DNA from: CAYQUO01 sp964420835 | GTDB lineage: Bacteria; Chloroflexota; Anaerolineae; Anaerolineales; Anaerolineaceae | DNA length: 64,000 nt | Assembly (NCBI GenBank): GCA_964420835.1 | Contig: CAYQUO010000014.1 | Span: 1-64,000 of the forward strand | Direction: 5' to 3' | In this document: one piece after another, positions 31,703 through 41,119 of the stretch | How the letters are laid out: every line of letters starts with the position of its first letter | How positions within the stretch are numbered: the stretch's first letter is position 1 | Notes under the pieces: generated by a model | The model's input: only the letters and a program-made list of their open reading frames with translations | Database searches by the model: none | What the model was told of the DNA's origin: nothing | Program-made: the position numbers and the translations under genes

Positions 31703-33187
31703 TTACTTGTCAAAATAGTGCTGGCACCAGGTTTCGATCGAGTATAGTGCCCAGGTTTTCCGGTCCATGGTCGTATGCTGAAAAGGATCCAGGCCCTGGA
31801 TGACCTTGCGACTGGCAAGGGAAGACAACACCGGCTTCAACTGGTCCCATTTCCAATTCTGGTAAGGGACGGGGAACCCCATCTTATCGTAGCGCATGCG
31901 CACCTTCTCAGGCAGGATGCCCTTGAGGGCTTCGCGCAGCATATACTTGGGGATGGGCGCCCGATCCTCCGGGCGGACGGAACAGGCATACTCAACAATG
32001 TTGTGGTCCATCAGCGGGCTCACCGGCTCCACACCTGTAAACCTGCCCACAGACTCGTCCACCCACAGGATGGCTGGAAGGCCGATTAGCAGGTTGATGC
32101 GGTGGATGTTATTCTCCACGCAATCCTTCTGGTCCCAGATGTCCAACACCCGCCTGGTGGCGTACAAAATATCTTCCCCGCGGGCCAGCAGACCCCCGGT
32201 AAAGGTGGCAAAACCGCTGCCGAGCACCTTGTCGATCATTGGCTCGTAGCGCACCATGTACCGGTCTCGGTTTAGGCGGCGGGCAGACTCGGCCAGGGTG
32301 AAGACGATGGTATTCCAATTGTAACCGAGAAAGATCTCGTCGCCGCCCTCGCCGGTGAAGCTGTAGCGGTAACCCTGGCGGGCAGCCTCCTCTGCTATGA
32401 TGGACTGGGGAATCAGGCCCAGACCGGCGCAGGGATCCGGCAACATCTCTGGCAGGTGGGCCAGTTTTTCCTGGAAGTTCATTTCATTGATCTGCAGGGG
32501 GACATGCTTGTGGGGCCTGCCGGGCTGGGAGACAACCGTTTCAATGTAGTCCAATTCGGAATAGCCCTCCTCGGAATAGAAGCCGGAGAAACACACCGTT
32601 GGCTGGGCCAGCAGCGTGGCGGTGCTGGAATCGATGCCCCCGCTGAGGTAACTGGTGAAAGGCGCTCCGCTGATGAGGCCCAGACGGAACTGCACGGCAT
32701 CACGGACAAGTTCGAGCAGATGGTGCGGATCGAATGTGCCGTGGCCGAACTGCGGCTGCCAGTATTTCTCACGTTTTACGCCAGCTTTATTGATGGTGGT
32801 GATCTCACCGGGCAGGACGCGCTTGACGTTTAGAAAGAAGGTTTCATCGGAAAACGGAAGTTGGAAGGCCATGTAATCGGTGAGGATGTACTCCCAGTTC
32901 GGGGCGGTCTTTACGTTCTTTGCCAGCCAGGCCAGGTCCGTGGAAAGGGTGAGCGTGTGATCATGAACGTGGTAAAAGATGCTGCGCCCACCGATGCGGT
33001 CGCGGAAGATGTTCACTTTGCCATCTTGGCAAAAGTAACCGGCGAACTCACCGCGCGAATTGAGCACATCCTTCCGCTGGATGAGGTCCAGGGCGTTCAG
33101 ACTGGAAATGCCGATGACCTGGCTCTCGGCCTGTGGGATGGCATCCAGGTCGATGGCTTTGCGAATTTCCCTGCTCTTGTCAATCAT
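31703..33187 (-). CDS. Asparagine-synthase-like amidotransferase lacking the glutaminase nucleophile
   Basis: The product (494 aa) has an ATP-pyrophosphatase (synthetase) domain with PP-loop SYLSGGIDSSTATLL near residue 184 and SFTGEGGDEIFLGYNW. Ahead of it is a shortened class II glutamine-amidotransferase fold (RDRIGGRSIFYHVHDHTLTLST). The catalytic Cys2 and about the first 80 residues of that fold, including the usual RRGPD segment, are missing. It should use free ammonia or another amine, or serve another adenylating reaction. Homologues in O-antigen loci (for example WbpG-type proteins) amidate sugars. ATG 33187 has GGAGTAG upstream. It sits between the 2-epimerase and an SDR gene. Confidence 0.88.
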   Translation of the reverse strand: MIDKSREIRKAIDLDAIPQAESQVIGISSLNALDLIQRKDVLNSRGEFAGYFCQDGKVNIFRDRIGGRSIFYHVHDHTLTLSTDLAWLAKNVKTAPNWEYILTDYMAFQLPFSDETFFLNVKRVLPGEITTINKAGVKREKYWQPQFGHGTFDPHHLLELVRDAVQFRLGLISGAPFTSYLSGGIDSSTATLLAQPTVCFSGFYSEEGYSELDYIETVVSQPGRPHKHVPLQINEMNFQEKLAHLPEMLPDPCAGLGLIPQSIIAEEAARQGYRYSFTGEGGDEIFLGYNWNTIVFTLAESARRLNRDRYMVRYEPMIDKVLGSGFATFTGGLLARGEDILYATRRVLDIWDQKDCVENNIHRINLLIGLPAILWVDESVGRFTGVEPVSPLMDHNIVEYACSVRPEDRAPIPKYMLREALKGILPEKVRMRYDKMGFPVPYQNWKWDQLKPVLSSLASRKVIQGLDPFQHTTMDRKTWALYSIETWCQHYFDK

Positions 33188-33292
33188 GGTTCACTACTCC
33201 TCTGTGTCCAGCAGTGTTGATTCCCGGAAACCAGTAACCCGTTGAATCTGACCGCGGTGGTTGATCATCCTTATTTATTAAATTATTGTTCG

Positions 33293-34399
33293 TCAGTAAC
33301 CCTTCAGATTCTTGTCGGCGGGGTTGTCCAAAATGATCTGGCGGATTTTATTAGCGGCCTGCCCGTCCCCGTAAACCGGTGGGCGGGAGCCGGTTGGCCG
33401 CCAATGGTTAACGGCATCGACGATGGCCTGCGAGTCCACGCCCACCAGGCGGTTCCAGCCGAGGGCTACTGTTTCCATCCACTCGGTTTCCTCGCGCAAT
33501 GTGATGCAGCGCACACCAGCCCAGTAGGCTTCCTTCTGAACGCCGCCGGAATCGGTGAGGATGCAGTCGGCATTCGCCTCCAGTTGCAGCATCTCCAGGT
33601 AACCCACCGGGTCCACCAAGTGGATGTTGGCGGCCGGCTGCAGGCCCTGCTGCAGAGCTGCCTTGCGGGTGCGCGGGTGCAGCGGCAGGACAACGGGAAG
33701 GTCCAGCATCCCCAGGCCCCGGAGGATGGCTGCCAGCCGGGCGGGATTGTCGGTGTTGGCCGCCCGGTGTATGGTTGCCAGGGCATACGCCTGTGGCTGG
33801 AGGCCCAGCCTGGCGATGACATCCATCTGTGCTGCAGCAATGGGCAGGAAGTATTGCATGGCATCGGCCATTACATCTCCAACGATGTGCACACCACGGG
33901 TGATACCTTCGGCGGCCAGGTTGTCCACGGCCGCCTGGGCAGGGCAAAAGAGCACTTCGGCGACGTGGTCGGCCAGGACCCGGTTCACTTCCTCCGGCAT
34001 CTTGCGGTTGAAGGATCGCAGACCAGCCTCCACGTGGGCCACAGGCACCTGCAGCTTTGCTGCGACCAGGGCGCCGGCCAGGGTGGAGTTGGTGTCTCCG
34101 TAGACCAGTAGCCAATCTGGCTTCTCAGCCAGCAGAACCTTCTCTATTCCGGTGAGCATGCGGGCGGTCTGCCCGGCGTGGGTGCCGCTGCCGACGCCCA
34201 GGTGGATCTCCGGCGGGGGCAGGCCGAGTTGCTGGAAGAAGACACCGGACATGTTGTCATCATAGTGCTGGCCGGTGTGCAGGAGGATCTCGCGGCAGTG
34301 CGGACGCAGGGCGCGTGAGACCATGGCCGCCTTGATGAACTGCGGCCGGGCACCAACGACACTGATTATCTTTCTCTGATTTTCCACCTGGCTCATCAT
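33293..34399 (-). CDS. wecB: UDP-N-acetylglucosamine 2-epimerase family enzyme
   Basis: The product (368 aa) is non-hydrolysing, with the signatures VVGARPQFIKAAMV, HTGQHYD, VYGDTNSTLAGAL, HVEAGLRSF, ILTDSGGVQKEAYW and TLREETEWMET. WecB makes UDP-ManNAc. The close homologue WbpI epimerises the di-N-acetylated uronic acid UDP-GlcNAc3NAcA to its manno form. This locus also carries a WbpA/B/E/D set, so the WbpI role is at least as likely as WecB. A pair of ATGs at 34399 and 34396 makes the exact start ambiguous. Length is normal. Confidence 0.93.
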   Translation of the reverse strand: MMSQVENQRKIISVVGARPQFIKAAMVSRALRPHCREILLHTGQHYDDNMSGVFFQQLGLPPPEIHLGVGSGTHAGQTARMLTGIEKVLLAEKPDWLLVYGDTNSTLAGALVAAKLQVPVAHVEAGLRSFNRKMPEEVNRVLADHVAEVLFCPAQAAVDNLAAEGITRGVHIVGDVMADAMQYFLPIAAAQMDVIARLGLQPQAYALATIHRAANTDNPARLAAILRGLGMLDLPVVLPLHPRTRKAALQQGLQPAANIHLVDPVGYLEMLQLEANADCILTDSGGVQKEAYWAGVRCITLREETEWMETVALGWNRLVGVDSQAIVDAVNHWRPTGSRPPVYGDGQAANKIRQIILDNPADKNLKGY

Positions 34400-34423
34400 T
34401 CTTATTCAGATTATGAACCCAAT

Positions 34424-36427
34424 CTATTGCAACCGGTCCTGGCAGGATCGGATATCATACAGCCGGCGGAATTCGGATGTTCGCCTGGCTTTTACTTCCT
34501 CCACCAGTTGCACGCAGGGTTGTTCAAGAAGTACCTGGTATTTTGGGCCGGCCTGGTCCCAGTATTTGTCATCGAGATAGATATAGTCAAAACCAGCCTG
34601 GCGGATGGTGGCAGGGTCGGGGGCTTCAACCAAGTTCTCCCATTGCGGCTTGCTGACGTACCAGGTTTCGTTGGAATTGGTGTAGCGGCCGAAGATTGTG
34701 GGAGCACGCGGGGCGATGGGGTCGAACACCAGGGCGTCCGGTTCGAGCCGGTCCCAGTACTTTTGGATCATGCGGGCGTCCAGAGTGTCGATGAATGTCG
34801 AATAGATCGGCCTGGGAGCCGCCAACAGTTCGAAGCCGAAGAGAACCAGCCCGCCAAATATCGTAAAAAGGACGGCAGACCCAACCAGGATGCGGAACAC
34901 ATCTCCCCGGCGGGCGGCGATGAAAGGTAAATAGATGAACCCCGCCGCAGACAGGCTGAGCAGGCTGCTTTGAACCCTGGTCAGGGCGGTGGGCCCGGCT
35001 GAGCCCGTGTATTGGACAAAGGCCAGCAAAATTGCCAGTACGGACCAGGCAAAACCAGTGACCAGGTACCAGTGGCCGGAGCGGAAGGCCTTGAACGCTA
35101 GGATGACCGCAACCGGCAGGCCGGCCAGCAACACGGCATTCGTTTCAAAGAAAAGCACCAACAGGTGCCAGGGGTTGGTCAATTCGAGGTACCCCAGGTG
35201 GCTGGAGAGGAGCGCCGGAGGCCAGCGCAACTGGAACCCGCCGCTGAAGTAGGAGCCCGATGCCGCAGCCGGAAAGAAGAGGCTGCCCAGTGTATCCTTA
35301 AACACCCCAGTGATCACGCCCCCCTGGACCAACGAGATGAGGCCGGCGGCAAGGGCGGCGATGAACCATTTCTGGAACGACGCTGGGATGAATCGGCGCC
35401 GGATGATAATGTACGCCAGGCTGACCAGCACCAGGCCGACGCAGAAGGTGAGGAAGGCCACCTCGTTGCTGATGGCATAAACGGAAAGCAGAAGCGCCGT
35501 CAAGGCGCCGCCGCGCCAGCCACGCCACTGGTTGTAGGTGAGCAGGAGCAGGGCGCCGGTGATGGCAGAGACGGCGCCTTCGCCTGCCTGGAAGACCCAG
35601 ATGGTGGGGGAATAGGTGCCGCTCATGTAGGCAAAGGGGAAAGCCCACTCGGCACCGGATTCGATGGGGAAGCCTCCGGTGAGGACGGAAATGAAGTCCG
35701 GACCGAGTCCGGCGCTGGATCCGATGAGGTGAATGGAAGGGGAAATCTGCTCCAATAGTTTTACCGGCAGGAGCAGCAGCCCCCAGCGGGCGCCGCAGCC
35801 GAAAAGACCGATGATGACTGCAAGGAAGCCGAAGAAACTGCTGCGGGTGATGCGGCGGGTGAAGAGGCCGCCAAGGACGAGGGCCAGCGCCATGCCAAAG
35901 CCGCGCACAAGGTCCAGGGCGGTCCAGACGAAGAGATCCCCGATGCGCATGACCTGGGCGGAGAATAGGAGCGTGGTGTAGTGGTAGTTGAAATCCTTCG
36001 CCGGGTCAAGGGCAAAACGAGGCGGGATGGCACCGGCGGCCAGGATGGAAGCCATGGGCAGGTTTTGGTAGTCGTCCAGGATGGCCAGGCCGCGCCCGAC
36101 GGCGAAGAGAACGTAGCCCAGCAGGAGCAGGCCGAGTAACTGGAGGGGTTGGATGGGGATGCCGACCAGGCAGTGCCGGGTTTTGTTAACAGCCAGGGAA
36201 AGGGCCAGCCCGGCGAAGAATATCACCCCCGCCGCCAGCCAGAAGGCCGGCAGGGCGCCCAGCAAGCGCCCGAGCAGGTTGGACAGCCAGACCTGCAACA
36301 CGAGCCCAAGGCCGATGCCTGCCAGCAACTGCTCGTGCCGGCGCAGGTTGAAGGCGCCCCGGGCCAGCCAAGTACCCCCGAGAGCCCACAGAAGGCCCCA
36401 AATAACCAATTTGATTTCAGCGATCAT
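34424..36427 (-). CDS. Large polytopic membrane protein, possible GT-C-type or polymerase-like protein
   Basis: I cannot name a family. The product (667 aa) has more than ten hydrophobic helices to about residue 530. A polar loop after helix three holds DDYQNLPMASILAAGAIPP and DPAKDFNYHYTTLLFS, the place where GT-C enzymes carry their catalytic acid. A soluble C-terminal domain of about 120 residues follows. The position between the 2-epimerase and a glycosyltransferase suggests a role in polymerising or transferring lipid-linked sugars. ATG 36427 has AAGGGAATGG upstream. Confidence 0.6.
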   Translation of the reverse strand: MIAEIKLVIWGLLWALGGTWLARGAFNLRRHEQLLAGIGLGLVLQVWLSNLLGRLLGALPAFWLAAGVIFFAGLALSLAVNKTRHCLVGIPIQPLQLLGLLLLGYVLFAVGRGLAILDDYQNLPMASILAAGAIPPRFALDPAKDFNYHYTTLLFSAQVMRIGDLFVWTALDLVRGFGMALALVLGGLFTRRITRSSFFGFLAVIIGLFGCGARWGLLLLPVKLLEQISPSIHLIGSSAGLGPDFISVLTGGFPIESGAEWAFPFAYMSGTYSPTIWVFQAGEGAVSAITGALLLLTYNQWRGWRGGALTALLLSVYAISNEVAFLTFCVGLVLVSLAYIIIRRRFIPASFQKWFIAALAAGLISLVQGGVITGVFKDTLGSLFFPAAASGSYFSGGFQLRWPPALLSSHLGYLELTNPWHLLVLFFETNAVLLAGLPVAVILAFKAFRSGHWYLVTGFAWSVLAILLAFVQYTGSAGPTALTRVQSSLLSLSAAGFIYLPFIAARRGDVFRILVGSAVLFTIFGGLVLFGFELLAAPRPIYSTFIDTLDARMIQKYWDRLEPDALVFDPIAPRAPTIFGRYTNSNETWYVSKPQWENLVEAPDPATIRQAGFDYIYLDDKYWDQAGPKYQVLLEQPCVQLVEEVKARRTSEFRRLYDIRSCQDRLQ

Positions 36428-36491
36428 TAATCCATTCCCTTGTGACTATCCTTGCGATTTTCTGAATTGCCATTGAAGATACACAAAACCA

Positions 36492-37730
36492 TTACTCAAC
36501 GATGAATGTATCCGTAAAGCCAAGAGATGGCAATAACGGATCGATTCTTTTACATAATTCCGACAGGTTGGAAAATTGATGCTGGTCTCCAAAGATAATG
36601 GAGGGATTTATTAAACCCAGAGAATGAAAAAGGTACACATAGGTGTTAAAGATGCTGCTCTTTAATTTCGGAAATAATCGCTTTAGTTTCAGGAGATTCG
36701 TGTTCATTGACTTGAATTCGTCTAAGACTTCCTTGCTTTGATTTGATAGAACCCGGTTGAATTCGTGGAGAAGTTCGGATTTGGTTTTAAAAGGATCCGA
36801 AAACTTGTTCTTCATAATTGCCTGGTGGCACAGCCACAGATAATGCGCATAATCCAATTGAAAAGATGAATAATCCTTGTAATAGTGGTGCGCCATGCGG
36901 AGCACGCACTCTGCATGGCCGTTCCACAACGTATGTGTTTGCAGAGGGGTAAATTGATAGAGGGGCTCTGTGAACTCAGCAATGTAATTTCTCAGCCGTT
37001 GAGTATCCTTTGTCAGGAATGCTGCAGCATTGCTTTGCTGACTATAGGTGGTAAAAGTGATAAAACCGGTGTAGTAGCCATAATGTGATTTGCCAAGTTC
37101 AGCCACTGCATATAAGCCTGATGTAAAGTCGGGATATGGAAGATCGAACAGCCGCCCGGTTCTTTTTATGATTCTTCCCGCAAGCGAACGGGAAATACAA
37201 AAACGTGATCCATGTGGAAAAGCCGGGTAACTTACATGCCCCAGGCGTTGGGCCATATTGACGATAACTTCCGCTGAGATCAAGGAGGTAGCAATCTCCC
37301 GGGTTCTATCAATGGCCATGCTATTGCGCCTCCAGGTTGGCCAATCTGGGTGCCAGTAGGTGTGATTCTTCCAGGTGATCAGTTCTGTATGGGTCACCTC
37401 GATGACTTTGTGAAGCCGATTAAGAGCCTGGCGTACAATCCCATCGTCGTCCCCGAGGATGATTGCATATTTTCCCCGCGAGTGTTCGTAGGCGAACTGC
37501 CAGTGATCTGCCATATTTAAACGCCTGTCCGTACGAATGTACTGGATGCGAGGGTCATTGAAGCTGTGAACGAGCTCCGCAGTATCCGGTGCAGAAAAAT
37601 TATCAGAAACAACGATCTCGTAGTCTTGATAGTCCACATCGATTGCTGCCTGAAGTGTCTGTTGCAGAAGTTTCGGCCGATCGCAAGTTGGAATTATTAT
37701 GGAAAATTTTGGTCCTTCAGATCGATTCAC
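36492..37730 (-). CDS. GT2-family glycosyltransferase
   Basis: The product (412 aa) has an N-terminal GT-A fold with FSIIIPTCDRPKLLQQTL, EIVVSDNFSAPDT and the metal-binding DxD-type motif in AIILGDDDGIV (residues about 95-105). This is an inverting GT2 transferase of polysaccharide synthesis. The C-terminal 200 residues are not recognised. The gene is AT-rich compared with the locus and begins with GTG 37730, preceded by TGGAGAG. The remnant of an aminotransferase gene ends only 15 bases upstream of it. Confidence 0.85.
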   Translation of the reverse strand: MNRSEGPKFSIIIPTCDRPKLLQQTLQAAIDVDYQDYEIVVSDNFSAPDTAELVHSFNDPRIQYIRTDRRLNMADHWQFAYEHSRGKYAIILGDDDGIVRQALNRLHKVIEVTHTELITWKNHTYWHPDWPTWRRNSMAIDRTREIATSLISAEVIVNMAQRLGHVSYPAFPHGSRFCISRSLAGRIIKRTGRLFDLPYPDFTSGLYAVAELGKSHYGYYTGFITFTTYSQQSNAAAFLTKDTQRLRNYIAEFTEPLYQFTPLQTHTLWNGHAECVLRMAHHYYKDYSSFQLDYAHYLWLCHQAIMKNKFSDPFKTKSELLHEFNRVLSNQSKEVLDEFKSMNTNLLKLKRLFPKLKSSIFNTYVYLFHSLGLINPSIIFGDQHQFSNLSELCKRIDPLLPSLGFTDTFIVE

Positions 37731-37745
37731 ATTCTCTCCATTTTG

Positions 37746-38027
37746 TCATATGATTTTTTCAATGATTTCCTTATAGATAGCGCAAACATAGGTGACCTGC
37801 TCACGGGTGATGTTCAGGGCGCATGGAAGGTTAATTCCATACGGGCTAATGCGATGGGCCGTGTGATTCTGGTCTCGTTCTTGCACAGCCTGCGGCAAGT
37901 GTTCAAAGACCGGCAGTAAACTGAGCGGATGGAAGAAGGAACGTATATCGATATTACGCAGGCGGAAAGCATGGATGATCTCCTCTTGATGGGTATTGAA
38001 TGATGGGTCGATAAAGGCTCAATGGTC
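37746..38027 (-). pseudogene. 3' fragment of a DegT/DnrJ aminotransferase gene
   Basis: The minus strand encodes about 90 codons without an initiator that match the C-terminus of the intact aminotransferase at 39134-40282: DPSF, then EEII-AFRLRNIDIR, FFHPLSLLPVFEHLPQAVQ, HRISPYGINLPCALNITRE and VTYVCA, ending at TGA 37746-37748. DNA identity to 39162-39428 is high but not complete. The upstream 290 codons are absent. This is a truncated relative left by a recombination or deletion event. Confidence 0.85.
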
Positions 38028-38416
38028 GTAATACTCCTTTCAACGGAATTCTCTCGCGTTGATTCTAACAATTTCGCAAATTATCAAAATCCATTTGTGA
38101 TTAGCAATATTTCCCATAAATAGTGATACGGTTCAGAAGAGAAAGAGACCCAAAAAGCACCATGTTTATTCTCAAAGTCCAAATAATCCATATCGGAAAG
38201 TCACCATCAATTGCAGATTCCCAACAATATCATTAGATGGTTTCATATTAGTTGAACACAGAGTAATATCCACCAAATCACTAACCTTATCAGAAAATTG
38301 GACATATTAACCTTGCCCCAACGGACATGAATATTTACCATAATTTACTTATTCATCTGTATAATTATCCATGTAAATAACTATAATAATAAAATAATAA
38401 AATAGGAAACCAGTTT
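38028..38416. other. AT-rich stretch without a gene, upstream of the acyltransferase
   Basis: About 390 bases, strongly AT-rich. No coding frame resembles a protein. A TATAAT at 38360-38365 is a plausible -10 for the plus-strand acyltransferase gene; the nearest -35-like TTACCA (38335-38340) is at 19 bases. It separates the aminotransferase fragment from the only plus-strand gene of the locus. Confidence 0.5.
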
Positions 38417-39085
38417 GTGAATAAAAAGATCATTATTTGGGGGGCAAAAGGTCATGCGAAGGTATTATGGGAATTATTTTCCCATTACGGTGATCATGTT
38501 GTGGCTTTGTTTGATAATGATGAAACGATCATTTCCCTTTCTCCGCAAAAACCTATCCCCATCTATCATGGTGAATCGGGTTTCTTCCAGTGGTTATTAG
38601 CGAATCACCCAGATAAGAATGAATACTATGGGACAGTGGCAATTGGCGGGTCAAGAGGCCGTGAAAGAGCAACTATCCATAAATTCTTGAGTGAACATCA
38701 TATTCATCCAATTAAAGCCATTCATCCTACAGCTTTTATTGCCAATGACACAAGAATTGGGACAAGTTGTCAAATCCTGGCTCACTGCACAATCGCTTCT
38801 GAAGCGATAATAGGTGATTATTGTATCGTTAATACTTCCGCCAGCATTGATCACGAATCAGAATTGGGCATCGCTGTACACATCGGCCCGGGGGCAAAAA
38901 TTGCCGGGATGGTGAGGATTGGAAACTACAGTTTTATCGGAACAGGCGCGATTATTTTGCCGCGTATAGTCGTAGGCCAGAATGTGATTGTTGGAGCCGG
39001 CGCTGTTGTGATTCACGATGTCCCTGACAATTGCACAATTGTAGGTAATCCGGCGAAAGTCATCAGGAGGAACAAACCGAACTAA
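38417..39085 (+). CDS. PglD/NeuD-like sugar O/N-acyltransferase
   Basis: The product (222 aa) has an N-terminal Rossmann-like substrate-binding part (IIIWGAKGHAKVLWELF), then a left-handed parallel beta-helix of hexapeptide repeats (about residues 95-205; IGTSCQILAHC, ASIDHESELGIAVHIGPGA, VRIGNYSFIGTGAII) ending in VGNPAKVI. PglD and PerB-type relatives acetylate 4-amino sugars made by DegT aminotransferases, and such a gene lies beside it on the other strand. Start GTG 38417 with AGGAAA upstream. It is the only plus-strand gene between 25 and 54 kb and is AT-rich, which suggests separate acquisition. Confidence 0.88.
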   Translation: MNKKIIIWGAKGHAKVLWELFSHYGDHVVALFDNDETIISLSPQKPIPIYHGESGFFQWLLANHPDKNEYYGTVAIGGSRGRERATIHKFLSEHHIHPIKAIHPTAFIANDTRIGTSCQILAHCTIASEAIIGDYCIVNTSASIDHESELGIAVHIGPGAKIAGMVRIGNYSFIGTGAIILPRIVVGQNVIVGAGAVVIHDVPDNCTIVGNPAKVIRRNKPN

Positions 39086-39133
39086 TGTGGTGTTACACTC
39101 AGATTTCAAACATCTGGACTGTAATATATCTAT

Positions 39134-40282
39134 TTAATTGTTAATGTGCAATAATCCTGCATGATTTATTATCTCTTTGAATTGTGCGCACACATAAGAT
39201 ACCTCTTCACGGGTGATGTTCAGAGCACATGGAAGGTTAATTCCATACGGGCTGATGCGATAGGCCGTGCAATTCTTGTCCCGTCCTTGCGCAGCCTGCG
39301 GCAAGTGTTCATAGGCCGGCAGGGAACTGAGCGGGTAGAAGAAGGGGCGTGTGTCTATATCCCGCAGGCGGAAAGCGCGGATGAGCTCCTCTTTTTGGAT
39401 ATTAAATGATGGGTCGATCAGGGCTGTGACCATCCAATAAGAATTTCGGACGCCCTCAGGTTCAGCGTTCAAGGTGACCCCCGCAACATCGGCCAGTTCC
39501 TCCCTGTACCAGGAGAAGATTTGGCGCTTGCGACCAACAAGCTGCTCCACCCGCTCGATTTGGGCCAGGCCGAACGCCGCCTGGAGGCTGCTCATTTTAT
39601 ATTTATAGGCAACCTCGCCGTTCCAAAACATCTTTTCTCCGTGGATCCTGCCATGGTCGCGTAGTACATGCATTCGCTCAAAAAGGGCTTCATCATCGGT
39701 CACCAGCATTCCGCCCTCACCAGTAGTGACCGTTTTGGAGCCGTGAAAGCTGAACACACCCGTGAGACCGAAGACACCAGCTTTTCTGCCCCGGTATTCG
39801 GATCCCAGCGCTTCAGCCGAATCTTCTATGATGTGGAGGGTGTGGCGGTGGGCCACTTCTGCCAATGAATCCCAATCAGGCATACTGCCGTACACATCTA
39901 CCGGGATGACCGCCCTGCTGCGGGGTGTGATCACAGCCTCCAATGTTTCGGCAGTGATGGTCCAGGTTGTCGGATCGATATCGGCAAAGACAGGGGTGGC
40001 CCCAACATAGGAGATTGGAGCAGCAGTGGCTATCCAGGTGGCCTCCGGGACGATAACCTCGTCCCCCGGGCCGATCCCAAGAGCGGCCAAGGAAAGGTGC
40101 AGCGCTGAAGTACAGGTGGGTAGCGCCATGGCAAACTTAGATCCGGTATACTCCCGAAAGGCTTTTTCAAACCGCTCGTGGTACACATTGGCATTGGTGT
40201 ACCAGGCATTGGCTGCCGCATCGGCGACATAATCCAGTTCTTTCTGGGTGATCCAGGGTCCGGCAACAGGGATTCTATGCAT
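39134..40282 (-). CDS. DegT/DnrJ/EryC1-family PLP aminotransferase (perosamine-synthase-like)
   Basis: The product (382 aa) transfers an amino group from glutamate to a keto sugar nucleotide. It shows LPTCTSALHLSLAALGIGPG, PVDVYGSMPDWDSL, EDSAEALGSEYRGRKAG and the PLP-binding Lys in SFHGSKTVTTGEGG near residue 186. It is most like enzymes that act at C4 (PerA/RfbE type). Paired with the PglD-like acyltransferase it could make a 4-acetamido-4,6-dideoxy sugar. It overlaps the CmcI-like gene by 8 bases. A decayed partial relative of its 3' end lies at 37746-38027. Confidence 0.9.
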   Translation of the reverse strand: MHRIPVAGPWITQKELDYVADAAANAWYTNANVYHERFEKAFREYTGSKFAMALPTCTSALHLSLAALGIGPGDEVIVPEATWIATAAPISYVGATPVFADIDPTTWTITAETLEAVITPRSRAVIPVDVYGSMPDWDSLAEVAHRHTLHIIEDSAEALGSEYRGRKAGVFGLTGVFSFHGSKTVTTGEGGMLVTDDEALFERMHVLRDHGRIHGEKMFWNGEVAYKYKMSSLQAAFGLAQIERVEQLVGRKRQIFSWYREELADVAGVTLNAEPEGVRNSYWMVTALIDPSFNIQKEELIRAFRLRDIDTRPFFYPLSSLPAYEHLPQAAQGRDKNCTAYRISPYGINLPCALNITREEVSYVCAQFKEIINHAGLLHINN

Positions 40283-41024
40283 CCTTTAAATCCTTTAAGC
40301 ACCGCAGATAGCCGTCCGGTGCAACGGTGATGAGCAACTTATTTTGAATATCACGGTCAATCTCAAACCGGTCATTCCTCCTCAGGAATTCCCATACGGC
40401 GGTTTTTGGGTTATTGCCTCTGCCCCATGGGCGGTCAGGGAAAAAATCAGCCGGCATATCCTCGATAATGGTATCGAACACGACCAGGTAACTCCCTTTT
40501 GTTACAAACGGAGAATACCGTTCCATCTCCTGCAAAGAATGGTCATGTGTGTGAAGTGAGTCCAAGACCACGAGAGTTTTTTTCCCTTGCACCAATGATG
40601 CCGCCTCTTCCACAATATTAACAGATATCGACGAGCCTTCAATCAGGTCAATGCGTTTGGAAAGTGGATGGTTCACGATGGCTGCCCGGTTTTTCGGGCG
40701 GATATCCACATCGATGCCGATCACCCGGCCGTCTCCTCCGAGCAGGTCCAGCATAGATGCATAGAAAATAACCGATCCGCCGCGGGCAACACCTGTTTCA
40801 ATGATCCGTTCCGGCTTGACCCTCCAAATGATCTCCTGCATGGCAAGGATATCTTGTGGGAATTGAATTATTGGGAGACCTAGCCACTGATAATGATACG
40901 AGTATTTATAACGGGAGGCATTCGTAAGCCATTGCAACGATAATTTCTGCAGGTCCCGATCTCTTGACATACGCTGGATATGCTGTTGATTTTCCTTTTC
41001 AAAACCATTATCCATCTCGTTCAT
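40275..41024 (-). CDS. CmcI-like (cephalosporin hydroxylase family) SAM-dependent enzyme
   Basis: The product (249 aa) has the CmcI family features: YHYQWLGLPIIQFPQDILAMQEII, ETGVARGGSVIFYAS as the SAM-binding Gly-rich loop, IGIDVDIRP, VVLDSLHTHDHSLQE with conserved His/Asp, and VVFDTIIEDMP. Characterised relatives methylate or hydroxylate; in polysaccharide loci such proteins are usually regarded as sugar O-methyltransferases. The longest frame begins with a TTG at 41054, but TGAGGA is well placed for ATG 41024. About 95 AT-rich bases separate it from the 3,5-epimerase gene. Confidence 0.85.
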   Translation of the reverse strand: MNEMDNGFEKENQQHIQRMSRDRDLQKLSLQWLTNASRYKYSYHYQWLGLPIIQFPQDILAMQEIIWRVKPERIIETGVARGGSVIFYASMLDLLGGDGRVIGIDVDIRPKNRAAIVNHPLSKRIDLIEGSSISVNIVEEAASLVQGKKTLVVLDSLHTHDHSLQEMERYSPFVTKGSYLVVFDTIIEDMPADFFPDRPWGRGNNPKTAVWEFLRRNDRFEIDRDIQNKLLITVAPDGYLRCLKDLKDA

Positions 41025-41119
41025 TTTTTCCTCAGAGCTCCCATACTTGATCAAAGGGTGTCATTTTTTTGTTGTCGCAATTCCATTCCGAATGATAACC
41101 ACAAAATCTGATTAATAGG

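Noticed and set aside
37814..38071. 85-codon minus-strand ORF over the aminotransferase fragment
   Set aside because: It lies in another frame; the homologous frame ending at 37746 matches the aminotransferase.
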